A DNA stretch of 34,477 bases from Culturomica sp. (lineage in GTDB: Bacteria > Bacteroidota > Bacteroidia > Bacteroidales > Marinifilaceae), in the NCBI GenBank assembly GCA_031262745.1, contig JAISHE010000038.1, positions 1 through 34,477 of the forward strand, in the 5' to 3' direction. This document shows, in pieces, positions 23,753-32,769 of this stretch. Numbering within the stretch: the first letter of the stretch is position 1; each line of letters begins with the position of its first letter. A program made the translations under genes and the position numbers. The notes under the pieces were generated by a model. That model ran no database searches, had not been told where the DNA came from, and saw nothing but the letters and a program-made list of their open reading frames with translations.

Positions 23753-25027
23753 ATGAAAGTTTTGTTACTTGGTAGCGGTGGTCGTGAACACGCATTGGCG
23801 TGGAAAATTATTCAAAGTGAAAAACTGGAAAAACTATTTGTCGCTCCCGGTAATGCCGGCACCGGCATTATTGCGGAGAATGTGGATTTAAATCCGAATG
23901 ATTTTCCGGCAGTTGCCGATTTTATTGAAAAAGAAAAAGTGGACATGCTTATCGTGGGACCGGAAGAACCGCTTGTACTTGGTATAGGAAATTATTTTGA
24001 AGGTGATAAGCGTTTTGATAGATTGATGATTATTGCTCCGAGTAGGGAAGGGGCTGTTTTGGAAGGTAGCAAGGATTTTGCTAAAGAGTTTATGTATCGG
24101 CACAATATACCTACGGCAGCTTATAAATCGGTTACCTACGATAATTTGACGGAAGGAATTGAATTCCTGCGCACTCTCAAACCTCCTTATGTGTTGAAAG
24201 CCGACGGGTTAGCTGCCGGTAAAGGCGTTTTGATAATCGATGACTTGCATGAAGCGGAAGAAGAACTGAAAGATATGTTGCAAGGAAAGTTCGGCAAAGC
24301 AAGTGAAAAAGTTGTGATTGAAGAATATCTCACGGGCATTGAAATATCCGTGTTTGCATTGACCGATGGAATATCCTATAAAATTCTCGGTTCTGCCAAG
24401 GACTACAAACGTATAGGCAACGGCGACACCGGCTTAAACACCGGCGGAATGGGTGCCGTTTCACCGGTGCCGTTTGCGGTTGAGGCATTCAATAAGAAAG
24501 TAGAAGAACGAATAATAAAACCCACTATAGAAGGATTTAAAAAAGACGGAATCAAATACAAAGGTTTTGTATTTTTCGGTTTAATGAACGACAACGGCGA
24601 ACCGAAAGTGATTGAATACAATGTGCGAATGGGAGATCCGGAAACGGAAGTAATCATGCCGCGATTGAAAACCGACTTGCTCACATTGTTTGAAGCTGTT
24701 GCAAATAAAGAATTGGATAAAGCGGAATTTGATATGGATAATCGTTATTGCACAACGGTTATGTTGGTATCTGCCGGCTATCCGGGTAGCTACGAAAAAG
24801 GTAAGCCCATAACAATCGGAGAAATAAAGGGGAGCATTGTTTTCCACGCAGGTACAAAATTTTCTTCCGACGGTAAAGTTGTTACCAACGGCGGACGTGT
24901 GATTACAGTAAGTTCCTACGGCAACACCATTGAAGAAGCACTCTCCTTATCCTATAATAATGTAGATAAGATTGATTTTGAAGGCAAAACATTCCGCACC
25001 GACATCGGTCGAGACTTGCTGAAATAA
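23753..25027 (+). CDS. purD: Phosphoribosylamine-glycine ligase (GAR synthetase)
   Basis: 424 residues, full length. PurD joins 5-phosphoribosylamine and glycine using ATP, the second step of purine synthesis. The start MKVLLLGSGGREHALAWKI, the block PYVLKADGLAAGKGVLI and the GNGDTGLNTGGMGAVSPVPF signature are intact, as is the ATP-grasp metal site VIEYNVRMGDPETEVI. It is followed after 8 bp by a membrane protein gene in the same direction. Confidence 0.97.
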   Translation: MKVLLLGSGGREHALAWKIIQSEKLEKLFVAPGNAGTGIIAENVDLNPNDFPAVADFIEKEKVDMLIVGPEEPLVLGIGNYFEGDKRFDRLMIIAPSREGAVLEGSKDFAKEFMYRHNIPTAAYKSVTYDNLTEGIEFLRTLKPPYVLKADGLAAGKGVLIIDDLHEAEEELKDMLQGKFGKASEKVVIEEYLTGIEISVFALTDGISYKILGSAKDYKRIGNGDTGLNTGGMGAVSPVPFAVEAFNKKVEERIIKPTIEGFKKDGIKYKGFVFFGLMNDNGEPKVIEYNVRMGDPETEVIMPRLKTDLLTLFEAVANKELDKAEFDMDNRYCTTVMLVSAGYPGSYEKGKPITIGEIKGSIVFHAGTKFSSDGKVVTNGGRVITVSSYGNTIEEALSLSYNNVDKIDFEGKTFRTDIGRDLLK

Positions 25028-25035
25028 TTGAATAT

Positions 25036-25926
25036 ATGGTTTTAGATAACTTTTTTAGAACGAGGAAACTATATATGCTCATTGCATATCCGCTACTACT
25101 TGCAATATTAGCTCTTTTTGCAGGCGCCGAATATGCGTGGATAAAAGCAGGTATTCTATTGGTCATTAGTTATGTAATAGTATATGGAGTGCATATCTAC
25201 AATCCGTTATCACAATTTTCAACATTGCCGGCAACGATTTTTCTATTAATATCGGCAAGTATAATACATAGTGCGTTTGATATTAGGATTTTTGTTGCGC
25301 TTTTCTTGTTTTCACTTGCTTTTATGAACATGCAAAGAGCCATTTATGTCCATACCAATGCCAATATCTTCAATTTCGGTTTCTTCATGCTGCTTGCGGT
25401 GATTTGCTTTCCTAAACTGTTGCCGCTACTTGTATGGTCGCTGCTTGTTTTATTTATAACCGGTCGTTCCGCCTTCAGAGATATACTTGCTTTATTGCTC
25501 GGCTTTATTTCAGTAGGAATTTTTGTGTATTTTTTTGAATATTGGTACGGCTATAACAATAGCATTTTCTACACATTTATCGGGCAACTGTATGCAAATA
25601 ATAAAATCCTTACACCGCATTACACATTTTGGATTGCAGCCGGATTGTTCGCACTTGTCTTAATATTCGCATCAGGTGCTATTTCCCGCTACTATACTCT
25701 TTCGGTCATCAACCAGAGACGCAGCATTTCAATGTTGCTTTCGTTGCTATTATTCCTGTTGATTTCTATTTTTGTCGTGCCGGGTATTGAAAGCGAATAC
25801 ATTTATTTTATTGCATTGCCGATTTCCTATTATTTTGCACGATACTTTCTTATTCAAAAAACAAAATACAAAGCAGATATTCTTTTTGTTCTACTTATTA
25901 TAGGAAGTGCACTGCTTTATATTTGA
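25036..25926 (+). CDS. Multi-pass membrane protein, possibly DUF6427 family
   Basis: 296 residues with eight to ten hydrophobic helices throughout. VHTNANIFNFGFFMLLAVICFP resembles the conserved centre of DUF6427 proteins of Bacteroidota; the family call is from memory and tentative. It is in an operon with purD (8-bp gap). Its stop codon ends at 25926 and the convergent pyrC stop begins at 25927, so there is no spacer for a separate terminator. Confidence 0.7.
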   Translation: MVLDNFFRTRKLYMLIAYPLLLAILALFAGAEYAWIKAGILLVISYVIVYGVHIYNPLSQFSTLPATIFLLISASIIHSAFDIRIFVALFLFSLAFMNMQRAIYVHTNANIFNFGFFMLLAVICFPKLLPLLVWSLLVLFITGRSAFRDILALLLGFISVGIFVYFFEYWYGYNNSIFYTFIGQLYANNKILTPHYTFWIAAGLFALVLIFASGAISRYYTLSVINQRRSISMLLSLLLFLLISIFVVPGIESEYIYFIALPISYYFARYFLIQKTKYKADILFVLLIIGSALLYI

Positions 25927-27261
25927 TCACATTTCAAATTCCAGCATCTCACCTTTCACACTGTCATCAAATAATCCCTTGTCATAAACTATTCTGCCGT
26001 TGACTAAGGTCGTTTGCACTTTGTAGTTGAGTGATACTCCTTCAAGTGGCGACCATCCGCATTTGTAAAGGATGTTACTTTTGTCCACAGTCCACGCTTC
26101 TTTCTTGAAGATGCAAATGTCGGCTTTATATCCCGTGCGCAGAAATCCACGTTTGGTGATACGAAACAGTTTTGCCGGCGTATGCGACATGCGTTCAACA
26201 ATGGTTGTGAATGTAGTTTCACCTCTTTCTGCCAATTCAAGCATAACGGCAAGAGAATGTTGAACCATCGGTGCACCGCTTGCAGCTTTGGTGTAGATGC
26301 CGGATTTTTCTTCTATTGTATGCGGCGCATGATCGGTAGCAACCACATCAATTATTCCTCCGTTGACAGCCTTTAATAAGGCTTGACGGTCGCTTTCCTT
26401 TTTTATTGCGGGATTGCATTTCACGAAATTACCTTTTTCCTTATATGCACTGTCATTGAACCAAAGATGTTGAACACAGGCTTCTCCGGTAATTCGTTTT
26501 GAAGAAAGATCTCCCTTGTCCAGCAAATTGATTTCTTCCTCAGTAGTCAAGTGCAGGATATGCAAACGGTTATTATATTTGCGTGCAAGTTCCACAGCAA
26601 GTCGGCTGCTTTTCAAACAGGCTTCTCTGCTTCTTATCAACGGATGACATTCCGGCGGAATATTATCACCGTATATAGAGCGGAAGTGCTGCAAATTATG
26701 TTCGATTATGTCGTTATCTTCACAATGAGTAGCAATAATCAAAGGTGATTCGGCAAAAATCCGTTCAAGATTTTTTCTATCATCTATCAGCAAATTGCCT
26801 GTTGATGAACCCATAAAAACCTTTAATACGCATATTGATACCGGATAGGCATGTCTAATGTCGTAAAAATTGTCATTAGCAGCACCGAGATAAAAAGAAT
26901 AATTCACAAGCGACTTTTCGGCACCAATTTCCTGCCTGTCGTGCATTGATGCAAGTGTTGTGGTTGGCGGAATAACGTTTGGCATATCCATAAATGATGT
27001 AACGCCACCTGCTGCTGCCGCTCTGCTGCCCTCTGCCATGTCGCCTTTATGGGTTAGACCCGGTTCGCGAAAATGTACATGGTCATCAATAACTCCGGGT
27101 ATTACATACATCCCTTCGGCATCAATCACTTTACATTCATCCAATTCTCTTTCATTGGCTTTATCCGTGATTGATACGATTGTGTCATTTTCAACAATGA
27201 TATCCGCACGAAAAGTTTTACCTTCGTTTACAAGTGTTCCGTTGATTATCGCAGTTTTCAT
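25927..27261 (-). CDS. pyrC: Dihydroorotase
   Basis: 444 residues. It catalyses the reversible cyclisation of carbamoyl aspartate to dihydroorotate in pyrimidine synthesis. Zinc ligands of the amidohydrolase fold are visible: HVHFREPG (HxH), the likely carboxylated lysine in CVLKVFMGSS, THCEDND, LHILHLTT, and the aspartate of VATDHAPHTIEEK. AGGAGA lies 5 nt before the start codon. It is convergent with and abutting the purD-linked membrane gene. Confidence 0.94.
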   Translation of the reverse strand: MKTAIINGTLVNEGKTFRADIIVENDTIVSITDKANERELDECKVIDAEGMYVIPGVIDDHVHFREPGLTHKGDMAEGSRAAAAGGVTSFMDMPNVIPPTTTLASMHDRQEIGAEKSLVNYSFYLGAANDNFYDIRHAYPVSICVLKVFMGSSTGNLLIDDRKNLERIFAESPLIIATHCEDNDIIEHNLQHFRSIYGDNIPPECHPLIRSREACLKSSRLAVELARKYNNRLHILHLTTEEEINLLDKGDLSSKRITGEACVQHLWFNDSAYKEKGNFVKCNPAIKKESDRQALLKAVNGGIIDVVATDHAPHTIEEKSGIYTKAASGAPMVQHSLAVMLELAERGETTFTTIVERMSHTPAKLFRITKRGFLRTGYKADICIFKKEAWTVDKSNILYKCGWSPLEGVSLNYKVQTTLVNGRIVYDKGLFDDSVKGEMLEFEM

Positions 27262-27326
27262 AAAAATCTCCTATCGTTTATAGAGAAATGGTTGTTATTA
27301 TTAATTGTATGGGTTTCAAAATCCCC

Positions 27327-28052
27327 CTAACTCTTTCTCTTAAAAATACTTCTTAATTTCATCATAATCACACCCCAAAAAGCTTCATTAAAAATACCCC
27401 CGCTCATTTTTGATGTGCCGAGAGTGCGATCTGTAAAGATTATAGGCACTTCCACAATTTTAAACTTCTTTGTCCATGCCGTAAATTTCATTTCAATCTG
27501 AAAGGCATAACCTTTAAATCGTATATTGTCAAAATTAATATTTTCCAATACTTTGCGTGTATAACATACAAATCCGGCAGTGGCATCATGTATTTTCATG
27601 CCGGTGATTAAACTCACGTATTTGGAAGCGAAGTAGGACATCAACACTCTGCCCATGGGCCAGTTGACAACGTTCACACCTTTCACATAGCGGGAACCTA
27701 TCGACATATCCGCACCTTCTATGCAAGCATCGTAAAGCTTTATCAAATCCTTAGGGTCATGTGAAAAATCCGCATCCATTTCAAAAATATATTCGTAGCC
27801 TTTTTCCAAACCCCATTTGAAACCTGCAATGTAGGCAGTGCCGAGTCCTTGTTTACCCTCACGTTCAATCAAATGTAAACATTCAAATTCATCTTGTAGA
27901 TTTCTCACAATTCCTGCCGTGCCGTCGGGTGATTTGTCATCTATTATCAGAATCTCAAATTTAGGCTCCAAAGAAAGAACGAACCTTATGATATGCTCAA
28001 TATTTTCCTTTTCGTTGTAAGTGGGTATTATGACTAATCTATTATATTCCAT
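27327..28052 (-). CDS. Polyprenol-phosphate mannosyltransferase-like glycosyltransferase (GT2, DPM1 type)
   Basis: 241 residues from the ATG at 28052 (MEYNRLVIIPTYNEKENIEHI), 4 bp after the murF stop; an ATG six codons earlier lies inside murF. The GT2 core is clear: IPTYNEKENI, ILIIDDKSPDGT, EMDADFSHDP, then IGSRYVKGVNVVNWP. There is no C-terminal membrane domain. DPM1-type enzymes move mannose or another hexose from a nucleotide sugar to polyprenyl phosphate for envelope glycosylation; the sugar is not deducible. It is in one operon with murF and gldJ. Confidence 0.9.
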   Translation of the reverse strand: MEYNRLVIIPTYNEKENIEHIIRFVLSLEPKFEILIIDDKSPDGTAGIVRNLQDEFECLHLIEREGKQGLGTAYIAGFKWGLEKGYEYIFEMDADFSHDPKDLIKLYDACIEGADMSIGSRYVKGVNVVNWPMGRVLMSYFASKYVSLITGMKIHDATAGFVCYTRKVLENINFDNIRFKGYAFQIEMKFTAWTKKFKIVEVPIIFTDRTLGTSKMSGGIFNEAFWGVIMMKLRSIFKRKS

Positions 28053-28056
28053 CTTA

Positions 28057-29343
28057 CTATAAATATTCAATGACTTGTTCCAACTTATTGCCTCTTGAAC
28101 CTTTCACAAAGACGTATGACGATCTTATGGGATTATTTTTCAAATATTCGTTTAATTCGGCGGTTGAATTGAAATGCGAGGAATTATCGGCTTTATAAAA
28201 ATCGAAACCTTTACCTATTAGAAATATCTTTGCAAGCTTCATGCTATTGAGCATTTCAGCTACCTCTTCATGAAATCGTCGGCTTTCATCTCCGAGTTCA
28301 AACATTTCTCCGAGTATAACCGCCTTATTTTCGTGTTGAAATCCGGAAAAATTGTCAAGTGCAACACGCATACTGCTCGGATTAGCATTGTAAGCATCCA
28401 GAATAATTGTGTTAGTCGCCGTTTTGATGATTTGCGACCGCATATTGTCCGGTGTGTACTCCTCAATAGCAGTGCGAATTTCTTCGGTTGATAAGTTGAA
28501 ATAATTGCCTACAGCAGCAGCTGCCATTGCATTTGAAAAATTGTAACCACCTGTGAGTTGTGTTTTCACATACATATCGCCCTTCAAAGTTTTGAGAGTG
28601 AACACCAAATAAGGAATAGTTTGTTTTACTTCACCTTTTGTAAGTGCTTCCTTTGTGCCGTAGGTAATGCGCTTGCTGCCTTCCGACATTGACATCAGAA
28701 GCGGATCATCGATATTCACAAAAACAACGCCGTCGTTTCCGATAACAAAATCATAAAGTTCTTTTTTTGTAGACTTGATATTCTCAAAACTGCCGAATCC
28801 TTGCAAATGTGCCGACCCGATATTAGTGATGATGCCGTAATTAGGCTCGGCAATCCGGCATAGTTCGCCTATTTCGTGCGGATGATTTGCACCCATTTCA
28901 ACGATACCTATTTCGGTACTTTCATCCATGTTCAAAAGAGTTAACGGCACTCCTATATGATTGTTTAAATTTCCTTTGGTGGCTTGCGTGTTAAACTTAG
29001 CGGAAAGCACGGCATTACACAATTCCTTAGTCGTTGTTTTCCCGTTGGTACCTGTTATTCCGATTATCGGCAAATTCAATTCCCGTCTGTGAAAAAGTGC
29101 GATTTCTTGAAGAAATCTCAGAGTGTCGTCAACCACCACACATCTTTCATCCGTCTTGAAATCGGCATCATCAATAAAAACCGTTTCCGCACCGGCTTCC
29201 AAAGCCTGCTGTGCAAAACGGTTACCATTGAAATTATCGCCTTTAAGGGCAATGAACACATCCCCCTTTTGCAACTGTCTTGTGTCTGTTGAAGCTCTGC
29301 GACCTTTTATGTATTGAAAGTATAAATCCTTTATTTCCATCAA
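28057..29343 (-). CDS. murF: UDP-N-acetylmuramoyl-tripeptide-D-alanyl-D-alanine ligase
   Basis: 428 residues. It adds D-Ala-D-Ala to the UDP-MurNAc-tripeptide, the last cytoplasmic step of peptidoglycan precursor synthesis. Seen: N-terminal STDTRQLQKGDVFIALKGDNFNGN, P-loop GITGTNGKTTTKEL, EMGANHPHEIGEL, and the C-terminal domain with LDAYNANPSSMR and LGEMFELG. The start has two successive ATG codons; either may be used. It follows the GldJ-like gene by 22 bp, and gldJ-murF order is a known Bacteroidota arrangement. Confidence 0.95.
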   Translation of the reverse strand: MMEIKDLYFQYIKGRRASTDTRQLQKGDVFIALKGDNFNGNRFAQQALEAGAETVFIDDADFKTDERCVVVDDTLRFLQEIALFHRRELNLPIIGITGTNGKTTTKELCNAVLSAKFNTQATKGNLNNHIGVPLTLLNMDESTEIGIVEMGANHPHEIGELCRIAEPNYGIITNIGSAHLQGFGSFENIKSTKKELYDFVIGNDGVVFVNIDDPLLMSMSEGSKRITYGTKEALTKGEVKQTIPYLVFTLKTLKGDMYVKTQLTGGYNFSNAMAAAAVGNYFNLSTEEIRTAIEEYTPDNMRSQIIKTATNTIILDAYNANPSSMRVALDNFSGFQHENKAVILGEMFELGDESRRFHEEVAEMLNSMKLAKIFLIGKGFDFYKADNSSHFNSTAELNEYLKNNPIRSSYVFVKGSRGNKLEQVIEYL

Positions 29344-29365
29344 AGGTATTATATCCGGACTTGAT

Positions 29366-30859
29366 TTATTTTTTCTTGATATTCATCCCGCCTATCTGAC
29401 TCATTGCACAGCGGAAACCTATATCATTTGTAGATTTCTTTTGATTCAGGAAACGGCGTGTACCGGGTTGCAACCAATAAGCCATATCTTTCCATGAACC
29501 ACCTTTATAAACGCGTGCTTCATCGTCAATTAGACTTGTTACCTCATTAGCATTTTTGAGATACATATCGTCGGAACTTCTTGAATCGTCCGCACGCCAA
29601 TCGGTACCGTCGGATATCCTTGATTTCAAATCGCCGTCATCATAATTACGATTGTCCGCAGTTCTGTAGTTTTCTCTCAAAGCCAACTCCGCATCAGTCT
29701 GCAATCTGTGGCGCATGTGCCCCAAACTGTCTTTCGGAGCTAAATTACCATCCTGATCAAGCAATGGAGTTGTGAACACATTGCCGCGATAAGGATTAAA
29801 CGAAGCCACATCTTGAGATGAAAGAGGTCTGTAAATATCTGCCACCCATTCGTTAACGTTACCTGCCATATCATAAAGTCCGAAATCGTTGGGCCAGAAA
29901 GATTTCACGGGAGCAGTGTAGTCATAACCGTCATTAGCATGTTCGCCGCCCACACCCATATAATCAGCCGTACCTCTAACGAAATTAGCCATAAACCGTC
30001 CTCTGTATCTCTTTTCGGGATTGCGCAACCAAGGACCTTTCCAAGGATACAAATTACCTTCGGTAACTCGTTCTCTGTCTAAATCGGCATTTGTTCCGTA
30101 AGCTGCATATTCCCATTCGGCTTCGGTAGGAAGTCTGTAATCCGCAAGCAAAATACCGTCGTCCCATGTAACGGCACCTCCTTTATATTTGGGATTTAGG
30201 GTTCCTGTATACTGACCGGCTAAATAAGCCTCAGTATTAAAACTGTTTTCATCTTTTTGATTTTCCGGATCATGAACTAAAACGCCGGCATTAATAAGCA
30301 ATTGTTCGTTCACTCGGTCGGTACGCCATTTGCAAAACTCATCCACCTGTTCCCAACTCACGCCCACCACCGGATAGCTCCTGTATGAAGGGAAATGAAG
30401 ATAATTTTTCACCATCGGTTCGTTGTAAGCCAACTGTTCGCGCCACACCAAAGAATCCGGTACCGCTCTTTGTTTCACTTCGGGGTAACTTATATAAACT
30501 CTGCCGAGCCAGTCAAGATATTCAAGCCAATCAACATTGCGCACTTCATGTTCATCTATATAAAAAGATGCCACAGTAACCTGTCGGGGAGCATTATTCC
30601 AATCGCTCATCACATCATCTTCTCTTTGTCCCATAGTGAAAGTGCCTCCGGGTATAAAAATCAAACCGGGTCCGGCTTTCGGCAATTTATTCGTTTTATT
30701 ATAGGCTACTGTATTCCCATTCTCCGGATCATTATATGTCCAACCTGTGGATGTTGACTTTTCCTTACCGAATCCGAGTAAATTCTTTACTTTCTGACAA
30801 GATGATAGTGAAAGCAATAATAAACAACATACACCTAAAAATAGAAACTGTCTTTTCAT
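29366..30859 (-). CDS. gldJ: GldJ-type lipoprotein with sulfatase-modifying-factor fold (type IX secretion/gliding associated)
   Basis: 497 residues from the ATG at 30859, chosen because it gives a lipoprotein signal (MKRQFLFLGVCCLLLLSLSSC, lipobox Cys21). GWTYNDPENG follows the anchor, then an FGE-sulfatase-type domain: GPGLIFIPGGTFTMGQ, DWNNAPRQVTVASFYIDEHEV, YPVVGVSWEQVDEFCKWR, LPTEAEWEYAAYG, DMAGNVNEWVADIY and ending GFRCAMSQI. The DWNN and WRTDRVNE pieces favour GldJ over the related GldK/PorK. GldJ is required for gliding and type IX secretion in flavobacteria. The following murF supports the call. Confidence 0.85.
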   Translation of the reverse strand: MKRQFLFLGVCCLLLLSLSSCQKVKNLLGFGKEKSTSTGWTYNDPENGNTVAYNKTNKLPKAGPGLIFIPGGTFTMGQREDDVMSDWNNAPRQVTVASFYIDEHEVRNVDWLEYLDWLGRVYISYPEVKQRAVPDSLVWREQLAYNEPMVKNYLHFPSYRSYPVVGVSWEQVDEFCKWRTDRVNEQLLINAGVLVHDPENQKDENSFNTEAYLAGQYTGTLNPKYKGGAVTWDDGILLADYRLPTEAEWEYAAYGTNADLDRERVTEGNLYPWKGPWLRNPEKRYRGRFMANFVRGTADYMGVGGEHANDGYDYTAPVKSFWPNDFGLYDMAGNVNEWVADIYRPLSSQDVASFNPYRGNVFTTPLLDQDGNLAPKDSLGHMRHRLQTDAELALRENYRTADNRNYDDGDLKSRISDGTDWRADDSRSSDDMYLKNANEVTSLIDDEARVYKGGSWKDMAYWLQPGTRRFLNQKKSTNDIGFRCAMSQIGGMNIKKK

Positions 30860-30885
30860 GCAAAAATGGTTTTTTAAATGAATTA

Positions 30886-30893
30886 CAAATATA
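30886..30893 (-). promoter_or_regulatory. Candidate -7 box for the gldJ-murF operon
   Basis: Minus-strand TATATTTG matches TAnnTTTG, 26 bp before the gldJ start at 30859. The divergent ispF gene begins at 30997. Confidence 0.5.
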
Positions 30894-30996
30894 GATAAAT
30901 TTGTTTTCATGGAATTAAAATCACATAATTTTTTATACTAAGCGGCGATTATTCAATGTTTTTTATTAATCTTGCACGATTATTTGATATTTAAGT

Positions 30997-31476
30997 ATGA
31001 AAATTAGAACAGGTATAGGCATTGATGTTCATCGATTGGAGACGGGTTTACCTCTTTGGTTGGGTGGTGTGAAAATTCCGAGCGACAAAGGTTGTGTGGC
31101 TCATTCCGATGGTGATGTTTTGATCCATGCAATTTGTGATGCTCTGCTCGGAGCTGCGGGAATGAGAGACATCGGTTATTTTTTCCCCGACAATTCACCT
31201 GCCTACAAAGGTATCGACAGCAAAATACTTCTCAAAAAAACTATGGACACACTCTCATCCAACGGTTTTGCCGTGAGTAACGTTGACAGTGTCATTTGCT
31301 TGCAGCAACCTAAACTGAAAGATTACATCATAGACATGCGCGAATGTTTGGCGGAAATTATGGAACTCGGTGTTGACGATATTGCCGTGAAAGCCACCAC
31401 CACAGAGCAACTCGGCTTTGAGGGCAGGGAAGAAGGCATCTCCGCTTATGCCACCGCCCTCATCTATAAACTATGA
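30997..31476 (+). CDS. ispF: 2-C-methyl-D-erythritol 2,4-cyclodiphosphate synthase
   Basis: 159 residues, the usual size for this trimeric enzyme of the MEP isoprenoid pathway. The metal site GIGIDVHRLE (Asp10, His12), the block AHSDGDVLIHAICDALLGAA, DIGYFFPD and the C-terminal KATTTEQLGFEGREEGISAYA are intact. It is divergent from gldJ. Confidence 0.96.
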   Translation: MKIRTGIGIDVHRLETGLPLWLGGVKIPSDKGCVAHSDGDVLIHAICDALLGAAGMRDIGYFFPDNSPAYKGIDSKILLKKTMDTLSSNGFAVSNVDSVICLQQPKLKDYIIDMRECLAEIMELGVDDIAVKATTTEQLGFEGREEGISAYATALIYKL

Positions 31477-31512
31477 GCTGACTTCTCCAGCAACCTCCTT
31501 CAGGTCTTGTAC

Positions 31513-31640
31513 GGGCGTATGGCATACGCCCAAAATGACCGACGTTGTAACGGATTGTAGGGGCGTCGCATGCAACGCCCAAAAACACATATCACCAACC
31601 ACGTATACGGTGTATGCTGTTCCCTGCAGGTCAGTGACCT
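31513..31640. repeat. Cluster of GC-rich palindromes after ispF
   Basis: In the 240-bp gap between ispF and darG: GGGCGTATG-G-CATACGCCC (31513-31531); GGGCGT with ACGCCC around CGCATGCA (31561-31580); and AGGTCA-G-TGACCT (31628-31640). A weaker GTCGTA/TACGAC stem lies at 31664-31684. The first two share the GGGCG...CGCCC ends and the flank CCCAAAA, so they look like two members of one small dispersed palindromic repeat family (REP-like). No T-run follows, so they are not intrinsic terminators. Confidence 0.6.
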
Positions 31641-31716
31641 ATGTACGAGTATTCCGGTGCAATGTCGTAGTTTTTAGTTACGACTTCAATAAACCAAGAT
31701 GTAATAGTTTGAATTT

Positions 31717-32769
31717 CTAATTTATAGTATTCGCATAATTTTCCAAGCGGTCGTATGCGATACTGATATATTCGGGTTTGAACAAATCTCTTTTCCGTTC
31801 CGACCAATTTTGAACAGCAACTGTTGCATCTTCTTTGCTGATACCCGGGTTCTCTTTACGAATATAGTCCACCGAGGCAAGAACCTCCAATGCCAATGTC
31901 GATTGGAAGCCGGCGATTAGATTAGTCAATTTGACAACTCTTTTCCGTTTGTCGCTTGGTAGCCGATGAACATAATCACGAACCTCTTGAAATTTATCAT
32001 ATCTTAACTCTATTGGGTCGAAAGCCTTATTTGTCATTTGTTCAGTGCCACTAATATACTTGCCGTTTAAAGAGTGAACCATGTGACCGACCCCTTGTGA
32101 ATATGGACCATATCTTCCTGCTTCGAATTTTAACCTGCGGAATTCAGGTTCTCCGAGCCGTTGATAGAAATAAGCCAACTTATTGGCTACGAAAATACTG
32201 ACAGTCTCGCCGAGCAATTCATAATAGTACATAGCGTACATCATCATTGCCCTTGCATCGGTTAACTTCACTTCTCTATTGCTATCCTGCTTGATTAGGA
32301 TTTCTCGAACCGCCGCATTGGGTTCATACACGACAACATTCACATCGCTAAGTGGAGAAAGATATTTTTCTATTAAACTTTTAACCTCGTCCCAATCGAG
32401 ACCACCGTTCCCGCAACCGAGTGGCGGGAGAGCGATACTTTTGATACCACGCTCTTTGATTACTTCGACCAACGCTTTTAAGCCGGCTTCAACATATTCA
32501 ATTTTGGATTTATGCTTCCAATCTTTTTTTGTGGGAAAATTAATGATGGTTTTTTTATCTCCCATCATAGTTTTTTCCTCGAAGACAAACATATTGCCGA
32601 CCGCGATTTGATTGGCTTTACAGGCTGCATTGTAGGCGGCAAAGTTGTTGGGATATTGATCCTTAAATTGCAATGCAATCCCTTTACCCATCACGCCGAC
32701 GGTATTAACGGTGTTGACAAGTGCTTCTGTGTTAGCGGAGAGCATATCTCCTGTTGTATACTTTATCAT
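31717..32769 (-). CDS. darG: DarG antitoxin: macro domain plus C-terminal DarT-binding domain
   Basis: 350 residues. The N-terminal 155 residues form a macro domain: MIKYTTGDMLSANTEALVNT, VNTVGVMGKGIALQFK and IALPPLGCGNGGLDW. In DarG this domain removes ADP-ribose from DNA. The C-terminal part (about 165-350, with FEAGRYGPYSQGVGHMVHSLNG) matches the DarG region that binds and blocks DarT. It overlaps the darT stop by 4 nt, the usual toxin-first order of type II darTG. The pair protects against phage in other bacteria. Confidence 0.93.
   Translation of the reverse strand: MIKYTTGDMLSANTEALVNTVNTVGVMGKGIALQFKDQYPNNFAAYNAACKANQIAVGNMFVFEEKTMMGDKKTIINFPTKKDWKHKSKIEYVEAGLKALVEVIKERGIKSIALPPLGCGNGGLDWDEVKSLIEKYLSPLSDVNVVVYEPNAAVREILIKQDSNREVKLTDARAMMMYAMYYYELLGETVSIFVANKLAYFYQRLGEPEFRRLKFEAGRYGPYSQGVGHMVHSLNGKYISGTEQMTNKAFDPIELRYDKFQEVRDYVHRLPSDKRKRVVKLTNLIAGFQSTLALEVLASVDYIRKENPGISKEDATVAVQNWSERKRDLFKPEYISIAYDRLENYANTIN

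Noticed and set aside
31513..31580. Intrinsic terminators for ispF or darG
   Set aside because: The palindromes are not followed by a T-run on either strand.
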